From: Thioalkalivibrio sulfidiphilus HL-EbGr7
GTDB taxonomy: Bacteria > Pseudomonadota > Gammaproteobacteria > Ectothiorhodospirales > Ectothiorhodospiraceae
Reading direction: 5' to 3'
DNA: 64,000 bases
Assembly: GCF_000021985.1 (NCBI RefSeq)
Contig: NC_011901.1
Span: 806,001 to 870,000 of the forward strand
Shown here: in pieces, positions 1 to 7,850 of the stretch
How the letters are laid out: each line of letters begins with the position of its first letter
Numbering within the stretch: the stretch's first letter is position 1
Notes under the pieces: generated by a model
The model's input: only the letters and a program-made list of their open reading frames with translations
Told to the model about the DNA's origin: nothing
Database searches by the model: none
Made by a program: the position numbers and the translations under genes

Positions 1-275
1 GGGGTCTGCGCTCCACGCTGGTGTACTTCGTGTTCTTCTTCGTGATCTGGTTCCACAGTCGCGAGCGTTCACTGGTGATGAGCCTGGTGTCCTTCCTGGT
101 GGTGGTGGCGATCTACACCGGCTACGACCTGACCCGTGTCGATTCAGAGACCATGGGCCTGGTCTGGGGTACCTGGCTGTATCCGACCATCTATCTCGCC
201 ATTACCCTGCTGCTGCCCGCTTTCGTGCGCGGCCTGGGTAAAGACAAGGCAGTTCCGGAAAGGGTGACCGCGTGA
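1..275 (+). CDS. petB: cytochrome b of the bc1 complex, C-terminal part (cut by window start)
   Basis: The frame is open from base 3, with no start in the window, and gives about 90 residues. Three hydrophobic segments are visible (around VYFVFFFVIWF, SLVMSLVSFLVVVAIY and TIYLAITLLLPAF), followed by a polar tail ending VPERVTA. Many proteobacterial cytochrome b proteins end in PVPERVT, and the next gene, overlapping by one base, is cytochrome c1. This is therefore taken as the last transmembrane helices of the quinol-oxidising cytochrome b subunit of respiratory complex III. The helices themselves are not closely similar to cytochrome b sequences I remember, so the call rests on the terminal motif and on context. 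The Rieske gene petA would be expected further upstream, outside the window. Confidence 0.72.
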   Translation, partial: GLRSTLVYFVFFFVIWFHSRERSLVMSLVSFLVVVAIYTGYDLTRVDSETMGLVWGTWLYPTIYLAITLLLPAFVRGLGKDKAVPERVTA

Positions 276-1027
276 TGAAGAAGCTGATCTCCGTAATGAT
301 GTTCCTGGCCCTGATGGTGCCTGCCGCGTCTTTCGCGGCGGGCCCCGCCGTGAAGGTGGACAAGGCCAACGTGGACGTGACCAACACGGCCTCCCTGCAG
401 CGGGGCGCGAGGTACTTCGTGAACTACTGCATGGGCTGCCACGAGGCCCAGTACATGCGCTACAACCGCATCGGGCGTGACCTCGGCCTGACCGACGATC
501 AGGTGCGTGACAACCTGATCTTCACCCGGGACGAGTTCGGTGACCCGACCCGCGTGGGCGCGCTGATGAAGAATGCCTATCCGAAGCGTGATGCCGCCGA
601 GGCCTTCGGCACCGCGCCGCCCGACCTGACCCTGGTGGCCCGGGTCCGTGGCGAGGACTGGCTGTACACCTTCCTGCGCAGCTACTACCTGGACGAGAAC
701 CGTCCCATGGGCGTGAACAACACCGTGTTCCCCAACGTGGGCATGCCCCATGTGCTCTGGGAGCTGCAGGGTTTCCAGCGCAAGGAAGTGGTGGGCAAAG
801 ACGCCAGGGGCCATGATGAAGTCCGCTTCGAACTGGTCCAGTCCGGCAGCATGTCACCGGCCGAGTATGACAAGGCGGTGCGTGACATCGTCGCGTTTCT
901 GTCCTACATGGGCGAGCCGATTCAGACCGAACGCAAGATGATCGGTATCTGGGTGATGCTGTTCCTGTTCATCTTCACCATCATCGCCTACCTGATGAAG
1001 AAGGAATACTGGAAGGACGTGCACTAA
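275..1027 (+). CDS. petC: cytochrome c1, ubiquinol-cytochrome c reductase
   Basis: This is the heme c subunit of the cytochrome bc1 complex, which passes electrons from the Rieske protein to soluble cytochrome c in the periplasm. The ATG at 275 overlaps the petB stop (TGATG); a GTG at 272 is possible. Residues 1-22 form a signal peptide ending AASFAA. The heme motif CMGCH lies at residues 52-56. A methionine in the later segment VGMPHVLWELQG is the likely sixth heme ligand. One C-terminal transmembrane helix (WVMLFLFIFTIIAYLM) anchors the protein, followed by the basic tail KKEYWKDVH. The length of 250 residues is normal for the family. It is translationally coupled to petB. Confidence 0.95.
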   Translation: MKKLISVMMFLALMVPAASFAAGPAVKVDKANVDVTNTASLQRGARYFVNYCMGCHEAQYMRYNRIGRDLGLTDDQVRDNLIFTRDEFGDPTRVGALMKNAYPKRDAAEAFGTAPPDLTLVARVRGEDWLYTFLRSYYLDENRPMGVNNTVFPNVGMPHVLWELQGFQRKEVVGKDARGHDEVRFELVQSGSMSPAEYDKAVRDIVAFLSYMGEPIQTERKMIGIWVMLFLFIFTIIAYLMKKEYWKDVH

Positions 1028-1082
1028 GGCTTTTTCCGTGCACGGCGGCCGGGCAGGGACGCCCAAGCGCCGTCAGCCGCGT

Positions 1083-1110
1083 TATAATGCATTGTCGGGC
1101 CCGACAATGC
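1083..1110 (+). promoter_or_regulatory. candidate sspA promoter -10 with 22-bp perfect palindrome at the start site
   Basis: A perfect TATAAT lies at 1083-1088 in the petC-sspA gap. Bases 1089-1110 directly after it form a perfect palindrome whose left half reads GCATTGTCGGG. Transcription from this -10 would start inside the palindrome, as expected for an operator or for a hairpin at the 5' end of the mRNA. No good -35 is visible 16-18 bases upstream, so the promoter may be activator-dependent or weak. The binding protein is unknown. Confidence 0.5.
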
Positions 1111-1187
1111 TCCGCCGGGTCCGCGGCCCCGATCCGATGCAAAGCCGCCATCCTGGGCGGGATTTGCACATCCGATGGAGATAGCCC

Positions 1188-1814
1188 ATGGCGTTGATCG
1201 CCACCAGAAGGTCCGTGATGACCCTGTTTTCCGCACCCCTGTGCGCCCAGAGCCACCGCGTGCGCATCGTGCTCGCGGAGAAGGACATCACCGTCGACAT
1301 CATCAACATCGATCTCGACGACAAGCCAGAAGACCTGTCCGACCTGAACCCCTACAACACGGTCCCCACCCTGGTGGACCGTGATCTGGCCCTGTACGGG
1401 CCCCAGGTGATCAGTGAATACCTGGACGAGCGTTTCCCCCATCCGCCCCTGATGCCCGTGGACCCCGTGTCCCGCGCCGCCGCGCGCCTCGCCCTGTACC
1501 GCATCGAACGCGACTGGTACAGCGTGGCCGAGGAGGCCGAGGCCAACGGCATGAAGCTGCCTGCCAAGAGCCGCAAGATCCTGCTGGAAAGCCTGGTGGC
1601 CTCGGCGGACATATTCGCCATCAAGCCCTATTTCCTGAGCGATGAATTCAGCCTGGTGGACTGCGCCATCCTGCCCATCCTGTGGCGTCTGCCCGCCTAC
1701 GGGATTGCTCCCAAGGACATCCCCAAGCCCATCGCCGACTATTCCAAGCGCCTGTTCGCAAGGCCTTCCTTCAAGCTGAGCCTCACTGAAGCCGAGCGGG
1801 AACTGCGCGCCTGA
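1188..1814 (+). CDS. sspA: stringent starvation protein A
   Basis: SspA is an RNA-polymerase-associated protein with a glutathione S-transferase fold. It changes transcription in stationary phase and under starvation, and it lacks GST activity. The N-terminal thioredoxin-like domain begins RRSVMTLFS and contains VRIVLAEK and the cis-proline region NTVPTLVDRDL. The C-terminal helical domain contains YFLSDEFSLVDCAILPILW, and the protein ends SLTEAERELRA. YLDERFPHPPLMPV is shared almost unchanged with the E. coli protein. The length is 208 residues, which is normal. The start ATG at 1188 fits the family N-terminus; a later ATG at 1218 would remove the conserved RRSVM. sspB follows after 13 bases, so the two are co-transcribed. 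Confidence 0.96.
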   Translation: MALIATRRSVMTLFSAPLCAQSHRVRIVLAEKDITVDIINIDLDDKPEDLSDLNPYNTVPTLVDRDLALYGPQVISEYLDERFPHPPLMPVDPVSRAAARLALYRIERDWYSVAEEAEANGMKLPAKSRKILLESLVASADIFAIKPYFLSDEFSLVDCAILPILWRLPAYGIAPKDIPKPIADYSKRLFARPSFKLSLTEAERELRA

Positions 1815-1827
1815 GGCGTGCCGGGAT

Positions 1828-2244
1828 ATGTCCGTGACCACGGTGCCCATGACCTCCAGCCGCCCCTACCTGGTGCGTGCCATCTACCAGTGGATCGTGG
1901 ACAACGGCCTCACGCCCCACCTGCTGGTGGATGCCGCCGGCGAGGATGTGCAGGTGCCCCGGGACTACGTGGAGGGCGGACGCATCGTCATGAACATCGC
2001 CCCCATGGCAGTGCAGGGTCTGACCCTGGGCAACGAGGAGATCACCTTCAGCGCCCGCTTCGGTGGCAAGCCCATGAGCGTGCAGATCCCCGTTTACCGC
2101 GTGCTCGCCATCTACACCCGCGAGAACGGTCAGGGCATGATGTTTCCCGAGGAGGGCGATGGCGGACCTTCCACGCCGGGACCGGGCGGCGAGGGTGGCG
2201 GCACGGAAGGCGGCAAGGGCAGCCACCTCAGGGTCGTCAAGTAA
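1828..2244 (+). CDS. sspB: ClpXP protease specificity-enhancing factor
   Basis: SspB is the adaptor that delivers ssrA-tagged peptides and some regulators such as RseA fragments to ClpXP. The N-terminal dimeric Sm-like domain (about residues 10-110) shows RPYLVRAIYQWIVDNG, a typical SspB opening, and FSARFGGKP. It is followed by a glycine-rich flexible linker (about 112-131) and the short tail SHLRVVK, which in this family is the ClpX-docking peptide. The length of 138 residues is normal. It lies 13 bases after sspA, the standard gene pair. Confidence 0.94.
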   Translation: MSVTTVPMTSSRPYLVRAIYQWIVDNGLTPHLLVDAAGEDVQVPRDYVEGGRIVMNIAPMAVQGLTLGNEEITFSARFGGKPMSVQIPVYRVLAIYTRENGQGMMFPEEGDGGPSTPGPGGEGGGTEGGKGSHLRVVK

Positions 2245-2245
2245 G

Positions 2246-2276
2246 TCGGAAGTTGGAGTTGGGAAGTGGGAAGTTA
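2246..2276. repeat. one-armed intergenic word repeat (GGAAGTTGGG family)
   Basis: Directly after the sspB stop codon the sequence is a run of variants of GGAAGT and TTGGGAAGT. The same words recur after the ftsA stop (26856-26890) and, in reverse complement, ahead of rnpB (9823-9875). No second arm is present here. See the finding on intergenic word repeats. Confidence 0.5.
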
Positions 2277-2474
2277 CACCTCCCGCGGCTCCGATCATCA
2301 GCAGTCCCCGTCGCATCTCCGCAATTGATCTGGCGCAAGTCCGGCGCGAATTCTCTGCAAACACCCCAGTGATTTGTGATGCCCGTGCAGGTTTGCAGCG
2401 GGTGCGCCTCCATAATTCACGACAACCGGATGATCTCAAGATCCGTGTTCGTTGACCTCATGGAGGTGTTGATC

Positions 2475-2855
2475 ATGAATCGCAGAACCTTTACCCAATC
2501 CCTGCTGGCTGCCCTGGCCCTTGGTCTGGCCGCGCCGTTGACGCTCCAGGCCCAGGAAGAAGAGATCTACGGTCGGCAGATGATGTCCCAGGAGGAAATC
2601 CAGGAACACCAGCGCGCCATGCGTACCCTACGGGGCGAAGAGCGCGAGGCCTATCGCCTCGAACACCACAAGCGCATGCAGGAGCGCGCCCGTGAACGCG
2701 GTATGCAGCTGCCCGATGAGCCCCCGCAACGCGGCCCCGGTCAGGGACGCGGTTACGGTCCCGGTTATGGCAGCGGCGCCGGCGGTGCCGGTGGTGGCGC
2801 AGGTCCTGGTGACGGCACTGGCCGCGGTACCGGTGGTGCCAGCGGTCCTCGCTGA
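2475..2855 (+). CDS. small exported glycine-rich protein of unknown function
   Basis: I do not recognise this 126-residue protein. It begins MNRRTFTQSLLAALALGLAA, a clear Sec signal peptide with cleavage likely after LTLQA. A charged helical segment of about 55 residues follows (MSQEEIQEHQRAMR, EEREAYRLEHHKRMQERARERG), and then a tail of about 45 residues rich in Gly, Pro and Arg (GPGQGRGYGPGYG). The ATG at 2475 is chosen because GGAGGT sits at 2463-2468 and the signal peptide starts there; upstream starts in the same frame lack this. It is a single-gene unit closed by a strong terminator at 2874. The helical part is reminiscent of small periplasmic stress or metal-resistance proteins, but no family can be named. 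Confidence 0.7.
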   Translation: MNRRTFTQSLLAALALGLAAPLTLQAQEEEIYGRQMMSQEEIQEHQRAMRTLRGEEREAYRLEHHKRMQERARERGMQLPDEPPQRGPGQGRGYGPGYGSGAGGAGGGAGPGDGTGRGTGGASGPR

Positions 2856-2873
2856 ACAAGCGGCAAGTGGTAC

Positions 2874-2905
2874 AAAAACGCCGGGCATTTGCCCGGCGTT
2901 TTTTT
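2874..2905 (+). terminator. rho-independent terminator
   Basis: A perfect 8-bp stem (CGCCGGGC/GCCCGGCG) with an ATTT loop is flanked by an A-run before and seven T after, so it can work in both directions. It sits 18 bases after the small exported protein and before the convergent FAD oxidase gene. Confidence 0.92.
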
Positions 2906-3003
2906 GTGTTCTGAATGAGCTGTTTTCTGAAGGGTGAGTGCGAAGCCTCGAGATCCTTCTAAGCAAGCATTACTTCGCGTCTCTGCGCCGAGTCCTTTGA
3001 TTT

Positions 3004-4389
3004 TCAGATATCCGGAAACCCCTTGCCCGGGTTCAGGATCCCCTTCGGATCGAACTGCCCCTTGATGCGCCGCATCAGGTCCAGGGTCTCCGGTTCGATC
3101 TCCCGGTCCACGAAGGCGCGTTTCACCAGCCCGATGCCGTGCTCGCCGGACAGGCTGCCGCGCAGTTTCAGCACCAGGGAAAACACCTCGTCCAGGCAGG
3201 CATCGGCGGCCTGCATCTGGACAGGGTCATCCGGGTCCACCAGCAGGTTCACGTGGATGTTGCCGTTGCCCGCATGGCCGAAGTTGACGATGGTGATGCC
3301 GAAGCGCTGCGAGAGCGCCTCAAGCCCCTCGATGAGCGTCGGGATGTGAGAGACGGGGACCACCACGTCCTCGTTGATCTTCTTCGGTGCCACGTTGCGC
3401 AGTGCAGGCGAAAGCGCCTTGCGCGTGGCCCACAGGGCCTTCACCTCGGCCTCGCTGCGGGCCACCTCCACGGACAGGGCGCCGTCCACCCGTGCCGCCC
3501 GGGTGACCGTGTCCGCGGCGCTGTCCACGCAGTCCTCGGGGCCGTCCACCTCGATCATCAGCAGGGCGCCGGCCCCCTCTGGCAGGTTCGCCTCGGAGTA
3601 GCGGCGAATCATCTCGATGGCGCCGCGATCCATGAACTCCAGGGCGCAGGGGATCGTGGGCTGGGCCATGATGGCGGCCACCGCCCGGGCGGCGTCGCCC
3701 ATGTCACGGTACACCGCCTGCAGGGTGCGCTTGGCAGCGGGCAGGGGCGTGAGCTTGAGGGTGGCCTCGGTGATCACCGCCAGGGTCCCCTCGGAGCCGA
3801 TGATCAGGCGCGTGAGGTCGTAGCCCACCACGCCCTTGGTGGTATAGACGCCGGTGCGCAGCAGTCTGCCGTCGCCGCTCACGGCGCGCAGCCCCAGGGT
3901 GTTCTCCCGGGGCGTGCCGTATTTCACCGCGCGCGGGCCGGCGGAGTTGTAGGCCAGGTTGCCGCCCACGGTGCAGAAGGCGGCGCTGGTGGGATCCGGC
4001 GGCCAGAAGAAGCCGTGGGCGGCAGCCGCGTCCTGCACCGCCTGGTTGGTCACGCCGGGCTGCACCACCATGAGCCGGTTGTCCGGGTCGATCTCCAGGA
4101 TCCGGTCCATGCGTTCCAGCGACAGCACCACGCCGCCGCGCACCGGCACGGTGGCGCCGGTGGTGCCGGTGCCGCGGCCCCGGGCGGTGAGCGGCACGCC
4201 GTGTTCGTGACACAGCCTGACCACCGCCTGCACCTGCTCGGCGCCGGTGGCGAAGGCCACCGCCTCGGGCAGAGCCTGCTGGCGGGAGTTGTCGTAGCCG
4301 TAGGGCCAGCAGTCGCCGGGCTCGGTGAGCAGCTGATCCGGGGGCAGGGCCTGACGCAGGGCGTCGATGAGCTCGGGATGTGCGGTCAT
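3004..4389 (-). CDS. FAD-binding oxidase, GlcD / D-lactate dehydrogenase family
   Basis: This is a flavoprotein that oxidises a 2-hydroxy acid such as glycolate or D-lactate. The N-terminal PCMH-type FAD-binding domain (about residues 40-215) shows TARGRGTGTTGATVP, VVQPGVTNQAV, GGNLAYNSAGPRAVKYGTP and IIGSEGTLAVITEATLKL. The C-terminal FAD-oxidase cap shows NFGHAGNGNIHVNLL and the terminal GSLSGEHGIGLVKR motif. It has 461 residues from the ATG at 4389; a longer reading to 4482 adds low-complexity sequence overlapping a repeat and is rejected. glcE and glcF partners are not adjacent, so a stand-alone D-lactate dehydrogenase is as likely as glycolate oxidase. The substrate cannot be read from the sequence. 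Confidence 0.88.
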   Translation of the reverse strand: MTAHPELIDALRQALPPDQLLTEPGDCWPYGYDNSRQQALPEAVAFATGAEQVQAVVRLCHEHGVPLTARGRGTGTTGATVPVRGGVVLSLERMDRILEIDPDNRLMVVQPGVTNQAVQDAAAAHGFFWPPDPTSAAFCTVGGNLAYNSAGPRAVKYGTPRENTLGLRAVSGDGRLLRTGVYTTKGVVGYDLTRLIIGSEGTLAVITEATLKLTPLPAAKRTLQAVYRDMGDAARAVAAIMAQPTIPCALEFMDRGAIEMIRRYSEANLPEGAGALLMIEVDGPEDCVDSAADTVTRAARVDGALSVEVARSEAEVKALWATRKALSPALRNVAPKKINEDVVVPVSHIPTLIEGLEALSQRFGITIVNFGHAGNGNIHVNLLVDPDDPVQMQAADACLDEVFSLVLKLRGSLSGEHGIGLVKRAFVDREIEPETLDLMRRIKGQFDPKGILNPGKGFPDI

Positions 4390-4467
4390 GGGGGAAGTGT
4401 ATCTGCTGGGGGCGTGGCGCTGCACTTGTGCCGGCAGTCCGGGTGGGAAAGCGGGCCTGGGATGTTC

Positions 4468-4555
4468 ACGCGGAGGGCGCAAAGACGCAGAGATCGCAAA
4501 GGGGTTTTTCCATAGAGAACTCTTTGCGCACTTTGCGTCTTTGCGTCCTCCGCGT
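4468..4555. repeat. long inverted repeat (GCGGAGG/CGCAAAGACGC word family)
   Basis: The arms at 4468-4492 and 4531-4555 are inverted copies with two mismatches in 25 bases, around a loop of about 38 bases. The words CGCAAAGACGC recur in two further complete elements at 56048-56128 and 56160-56235, and as single arms near 2970-2995 and 7812-7832. It lies downstream of yraN and upstream of the FAD oxidase gene. Confidence 0.8.
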
Positions 4556-4576
4556 TAATGGGAGGCCTCAGCAGGT

Positions 4577-4933
4577 TCAATCCACCGGAGCATCGAAGGC
4601 GTTGCGGATCCAGTCCACCGGTTCGTCGCCTTCCAGGGCCACCACGTCGAAGCGCACCGGGCCGTCGGGCATGCCACGCACCATCAGGTAGTGCCGGGCG
4701 GCGGTGCACAGGCGACGTTGCTTGCTGGGGGTGATGCTGGCGGCGGCACCGCCGAAGCGCCGGTTGCGGCGCAGGCGAACCTCGACGAACACCGTGGTCG
4801 CGCCGTCACGCATCACCAGATCGATCTCGCCGCCGCGACAGCGGTAGTTGTGTTCCAGCAGGCGCAGGCCGCGGCCCTCCAGATACGCCAGGGCCCTGGC
4901 CTCGCCGCGCCGTCCCTGGCGCTGAGTGCTCAT
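4577..4933 (-). CDS. yraN: YraN family (UPF0102) nuclease-fold protein
   Basis: This is a small protein of 118 residues with the restriction-endonuclease-like fold of the UPF0102/YraN family. Its biological role is not established, although it is often linked to DNA repair or uptake. Visible features are GRRGEARALAYLEGRG at the N-terminus, the putative catalytic block GGEIDLVMRDG with FVEVRLR, and the conserved QRRLCTAARHYL. Its start overlaps the stop of lpoA by four bases (ATGA), so the two are translated together, which is the usual yraM-yraN arrangement. Confidence 0.92.
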   Translation of the reverse strand: MSTQRQGRRGEARALAYLEGRGLRLLEHNYRCRGGEIDLVMRDGATTVFVEVRLRRNRRFGGAAASITPSKQRRLCTAARHYLMVRGMPDGPVRFDVVALEGDEPVDWIRNAFDAPVD

Positions 4934-6837
4934 CGGGAGGCCTGTGGTCCCGCTTCCGCCATGGGGGGCGTGAGCACCATGGGGCTCAGCACGCCGCGTC
5001 GGAACACCGCCCAGTGCAGCTGGCGGTGCACACGGCCCGCCTCGTCCAGGTACAGCCTGCCGGTCATGCCTTCGAGGCCTTCGCCGGGGCGCTGGTGCAG
5101 GTGGTTGAGCAGGGGCGCGAGGCGCATGGCGTCGTGGCCCAGCGCCACCAGCCGGGGCAGCTGGCGGCTGCCGGGTGACAGGTCCGGGGCGAGGGTGGCG
5201 CGGGTGGGTGTCTCCTCGATGGCGGCGTCCAGCAGCCAGGGGATCTCGGCCAGGGTCAGGCCGTCCAGGTCCGCGTCCGTCTGGGCGTCGCGATGGCCGG
5301 AATAGGCATGGGAGGTGCTCAGCACGGGCAGGTCACCGGCGCGATGGAAGCGCAGCTGGGGCGCCAGCAGGCGTGCCTCCCGGGGGGTGCCCACCATGAA
5401 CACCACGTCCAGATCCTGGCGGCGCCGGGGTTCGAATTCCAGGTTGCGGCGCACGATGTTCTGCAGCTGGCGGTGGCGACCCTGGCTGTCGTTGAGTCCC
5501 AGTCCCTGGGTGATGGAGGGCGCGTAGTCGGTGGCCTGGGGGGCGTAGAACTGGGCGGACAGCACCAGCCCGCCCAGTTCCAGGAAGCGTTCGGTGAAGC
5601 TGGTGCCGAGCCGCTCGCCCAGCTCGTTGCGCGGCGCCAGGATCAGGGCGTGCAGGTACCCCTCCATGGCGGCGTACTCGGCCACCTGGCGTGCCTCGTC
5701 CTCCGGGTTGAGGCCGAACTGGAAGAGCCGCTCGGGCGGGTTGTCCCAGTCCACCTGGTTCAGGGCCAGCATGGGTACGGGCAGGTGATCGCTGGTGGCG
5801 AACAGTTCCACGGCGCGACGGTCCAGGGGGCCGATCACCAGGGTGGCGCCGTCCTGCACCGCCTGGTGGTACACGGTCCAGGCGGCCTCCGCCTGTTCGC
5901 CGGTGTCATAGAGGCGCAGGCTCGGGCGATCCTCCACGGGCAGCCGGTAATAGGCAGCCAGCATGCCCTCGTACACGGCGGTGGAGACCGCCGCCAGGCG
6001 CCCGGTCATGGGCAGCAGCACGGCGATGCGATCCGGGTAGCGGCCCAGTTCCGCCCATTCACGGCGCAGCCGGGGCAGGAAATCGCCGGTGGCCGGATGG
6101 TTGGGGAAGGCCAGCATCCAGTCCTCCAGGGCCGTTTCCAGGGCCGCCGGACGGGGCGCCGTGCCCCGCGCGACCCGGGCCAGGGACAGCCAGCCGGCGG
6201 TGACCCGGTCCGGGGCCTCGGCCTCGAAGCGCGCCAGGCGGTCACGGTCCTGTTCCAGCAGCCGGGTCCAGAGCACCTCGCGGTTGGCGGCGATGCCCTG
6301 GGCATCGTCCTGCCAGCGTTCCAGGGTGATGTGGGTCTGCACCACGCCCAGCCAGTCGTCCATCAGGCTCAGCACCAGCACGCGGGTCTCCAGCACCTGC
6401 CGGGCCAGGGGCGCGGGGCGGCCTTCCAGGTCCGTGGGCAGCAGCGAGAGGGCGCGCCAGGGATCGTCGGACCAGATCGCCAGGCGCGCACCGGCCACGG
6501 CGGCCCGGGTGCTGGCCGGTTCCGGCAGGGGCTGGCGGGTCAGGTCCGCGTAGGCGGTCTCGGCGAGATCCAGATCCTCGGGCTCGGGGCGCTCCGAGAG
6601 CAGCAGTTCCAGGCCGTGCAGGGTGAACTGGATGCGTTCCTCGCCGCGCAGTCGCTGGGCGTGGGCCAGGTACAGGCGACCGGCCTCCTGCAGCTCGCCC
6701 GACAGTTCCAGGGATTGGGCCTCGGTGAGGTCCGCCGGCGGCACCACAAGCCGGGGTTCGGGCGGCGCACAGGCCGCGAGCACGGCGGTCAGGGCCAGGG
6801 CGGGGAACAGGCGGAACAACAGGGCTGATCGGGTCAT
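4930..6837 (-). CDS. lpoA: outer-membrane lipoprotein activator of PBP1A
   Basis: LpoA reaches from the outer membrane through the periplasm and activates the bifunctional peptidoglycan synthase PBP1A. The lipobox is LAAC with the modified cysteine at residue 23. The N-terminal half is helical and TPR-like. The C-terminal half (about 265-620) is a periplasmic-binding-protein-like domain starting RIAVLLPMTGRLAAVSTAVYEGM. The length of 635 residues is normal. It is the first gene of an lpoA-yraN operon and is divergent from rsmI with a 97-base gap, as in many Gammaproteobacteria. Confidence 0.93.
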   Translation of the reverse strand: MTRSALLFRLFPALALTAVLAACAPPEPRLVVPPADLTEAQSLELSGELQEAGRLYLAHAQRLRGEERIQFTLHGLELLLSERPEPEDLDLAETAYADLTRQPLPEPASTRAAVAGARLAIWSDDPWRALSLLPTDLEGRPAPLARQVLETRVLVLSLMDDWLGVVQTHITLERWQDDAQGIAANREVLWTRLLEQDRDRLARFEAEAPDRVTAGWLSLARVARGTAPRPAALETALEDWMLAFPNHPATGDFLPRLRREWAELGRYPDRIAVLLPMTGRLAAVSTAVYEGMLAAYYRLPVEDRPSLRLYDTGEQAEAAWTVYHQAVQDGATLVIGPLDRRAVELFATSDHLPVPMLALNQVDWDNPPERLFQFGLNPEDEARQVAEYAAMEGYLHALILAPRNELGERLGTSFTERFLELGGLVLSAQFYAPQATDYAPSITQGLGLNDSQGRHRQLQNIVRRNLEFEPRRRQDLDVVFMVGTPREARLLAPQLRFHRAGDLPVLSTSHAYSGHRDAQTDADLDGLTLAEIPWLLDAAIEETPTRATLAPDLSPGSRQLPRLVALGHDAMRLAPLLNHLHQRPGEGLEGMTGRLYLDEAGRVHRQLHWAVFRRGVLSPMVLTPPMAEAGPQASR

Positions 6838-6934
6838 CGGATACCGGGGTGGTGTTGGGCAGGGGCGACGGGGCGTAGACTGTCGACCCTTCAGATGAAT
6901 TCAAGGCAGGTCAGTATCTTGGCCGGGGGGGAAC

Positions 6935-7798
6935 GTGTCAATTCAAGCGGCCGCAATTGAGAAGGGCGTCCTGTACGTGGTGGCCACGCCCATCGGCAAC
7001 CTGGGGGACATGAGCCCCCGTGCCCGGGAGGTGCTCGCCGCCGTGGACCGGGTGGCCGCCGAGGACACCCGGCGCACCGGCGCGCTGCTGACCCACTTCG
7101 GCATCAAGGCCCGGCAGATCAGCCTGCACGAGCACAACGAACTGGAGCAGGTGCCCGCCCTGGTGGCGAGGCTTGAGGCCGGCGAATCCATCGCCCTGGT
7201 CTCCGATGCCGGCACGCCGCTGATCAGCGACCCGGGCTACCGCCTGGTGGCCGCCGCCCGTGCCGCCGGCATCCGGGTCTCGCCCGTGCCGGGCCCCGTG
7301 GCCGCCATGGCGGCCCTGTCGGTGAGCGGGCTGCCCTCGGACCGCTTCGTGTTCGAGGGCTTCCTGCCCGCCAAGGGCGGCGCCCGACGCCAGCGGCTGG
7401 AGGCGCTGGCCGGCGATCCCCGCACGCTCATCTTCTACGAATCCAGCCACCGCATCGCCGCCTGCCTGGATGACATGGCCGCCGTGCTGGGCGGTGAGCG
7501 CCGTGCCGTGGTGGCCCGGGAACTGACCAAGACCTTCGAGCAGGTACAGGACGGGCATCTCGCGGAGCTGGTCGCCTGGCTTGCGAGCAACGAAGATCAC
7601 GGCAAGGGCGAGTTCGTGGTGCTCGTCGCCGGTGCCCCGGAGGCAAGCGATGCGGGCGTCGGCCCCGAGGCGCAACGGGTGCTGCGCCTGCTGCTCGAAG
7701 AACTGCCGGTGAAGAAGGCGGCGAAGCTGGCCGCCGAGATCACGGGGGTGGGGAAGAATCTCTTGTATGCGCGGGCGGTGGAGATGAAGTCGGGGTGA
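6935..7798 (+). CDS. rsmI: 16S rRNA (cytidine(1402)-2'-O)-methyltransferase
   Basis: This is an SAM-dependent methyltransferase of the tetrapyrrole-methylase fold that methylates the ribose of C1402 in the 30S P site. Motifs are LYVVATPIGNLGDMSPRA, AEDTRRTGALL, ALVSDAGTPLISDPGYRLV and VSPVPGPVAAMAALSVSGL, all typical of RsmI. It has 287 residues. The start is GTG at 6935, with a run of G immediately before it serving as the ribosome-binding site. RsmH, encoded at 11003, methylates N4 of the same base. Confidence 0.95.
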   Translation: MSIQAAAIEKGVLYVVATPIGNLGDMSPRAREVLAAVDRVAAEDTRRTGALLTHFGIKARQISLHEHNELEQVPALVARLEAGESIALVSDAGTPLISDPGYRLVAAARAAGIRVSPVPGPVAAMAALSVSGLPSDRFVFEGFLPAKGGARRQRLEALAGDPRTLIFYESSHRIAACLDDMAAVLGGERRAVVARELTKTFEQVQDGHLAELVAWLASNEDHGKGEFVVLVAGAPEASDAGVGPEAQRVLRLLLEELPVKKAAKLAAEITGVGKNLLYARAVEMKSG

Positions 7799-7811
7799 GG
7801 CGAAAGGCGTA

Positions 7812-7832
7812 ACCGCGACGCAGAGGCGCAAA
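7812..7832. repeat. single arm of the CGCAGAGGCGCAAAG word repeat
   Basis: A short one-armed copy of the CGC-AAAG word family lies in the 52-base gap between the convergent rsmI and the propeller protein gene. It has no partner arm. Confidence 0.35.
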
Positions 7833-7850
7833 GAAATGCGAAAGCCTCAC

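Noticed and set aside
3139-4515. A 458-residue plus-strand frame
   Set aside because: It is complementary to the FAD oxidase gene, whose domains are clear, and the composition is typical of an antisense shadow.
5293-6828. A 511-residue plus-strand frame
   Set aside because: It is antisense to lpoA and has no recognisable domain.
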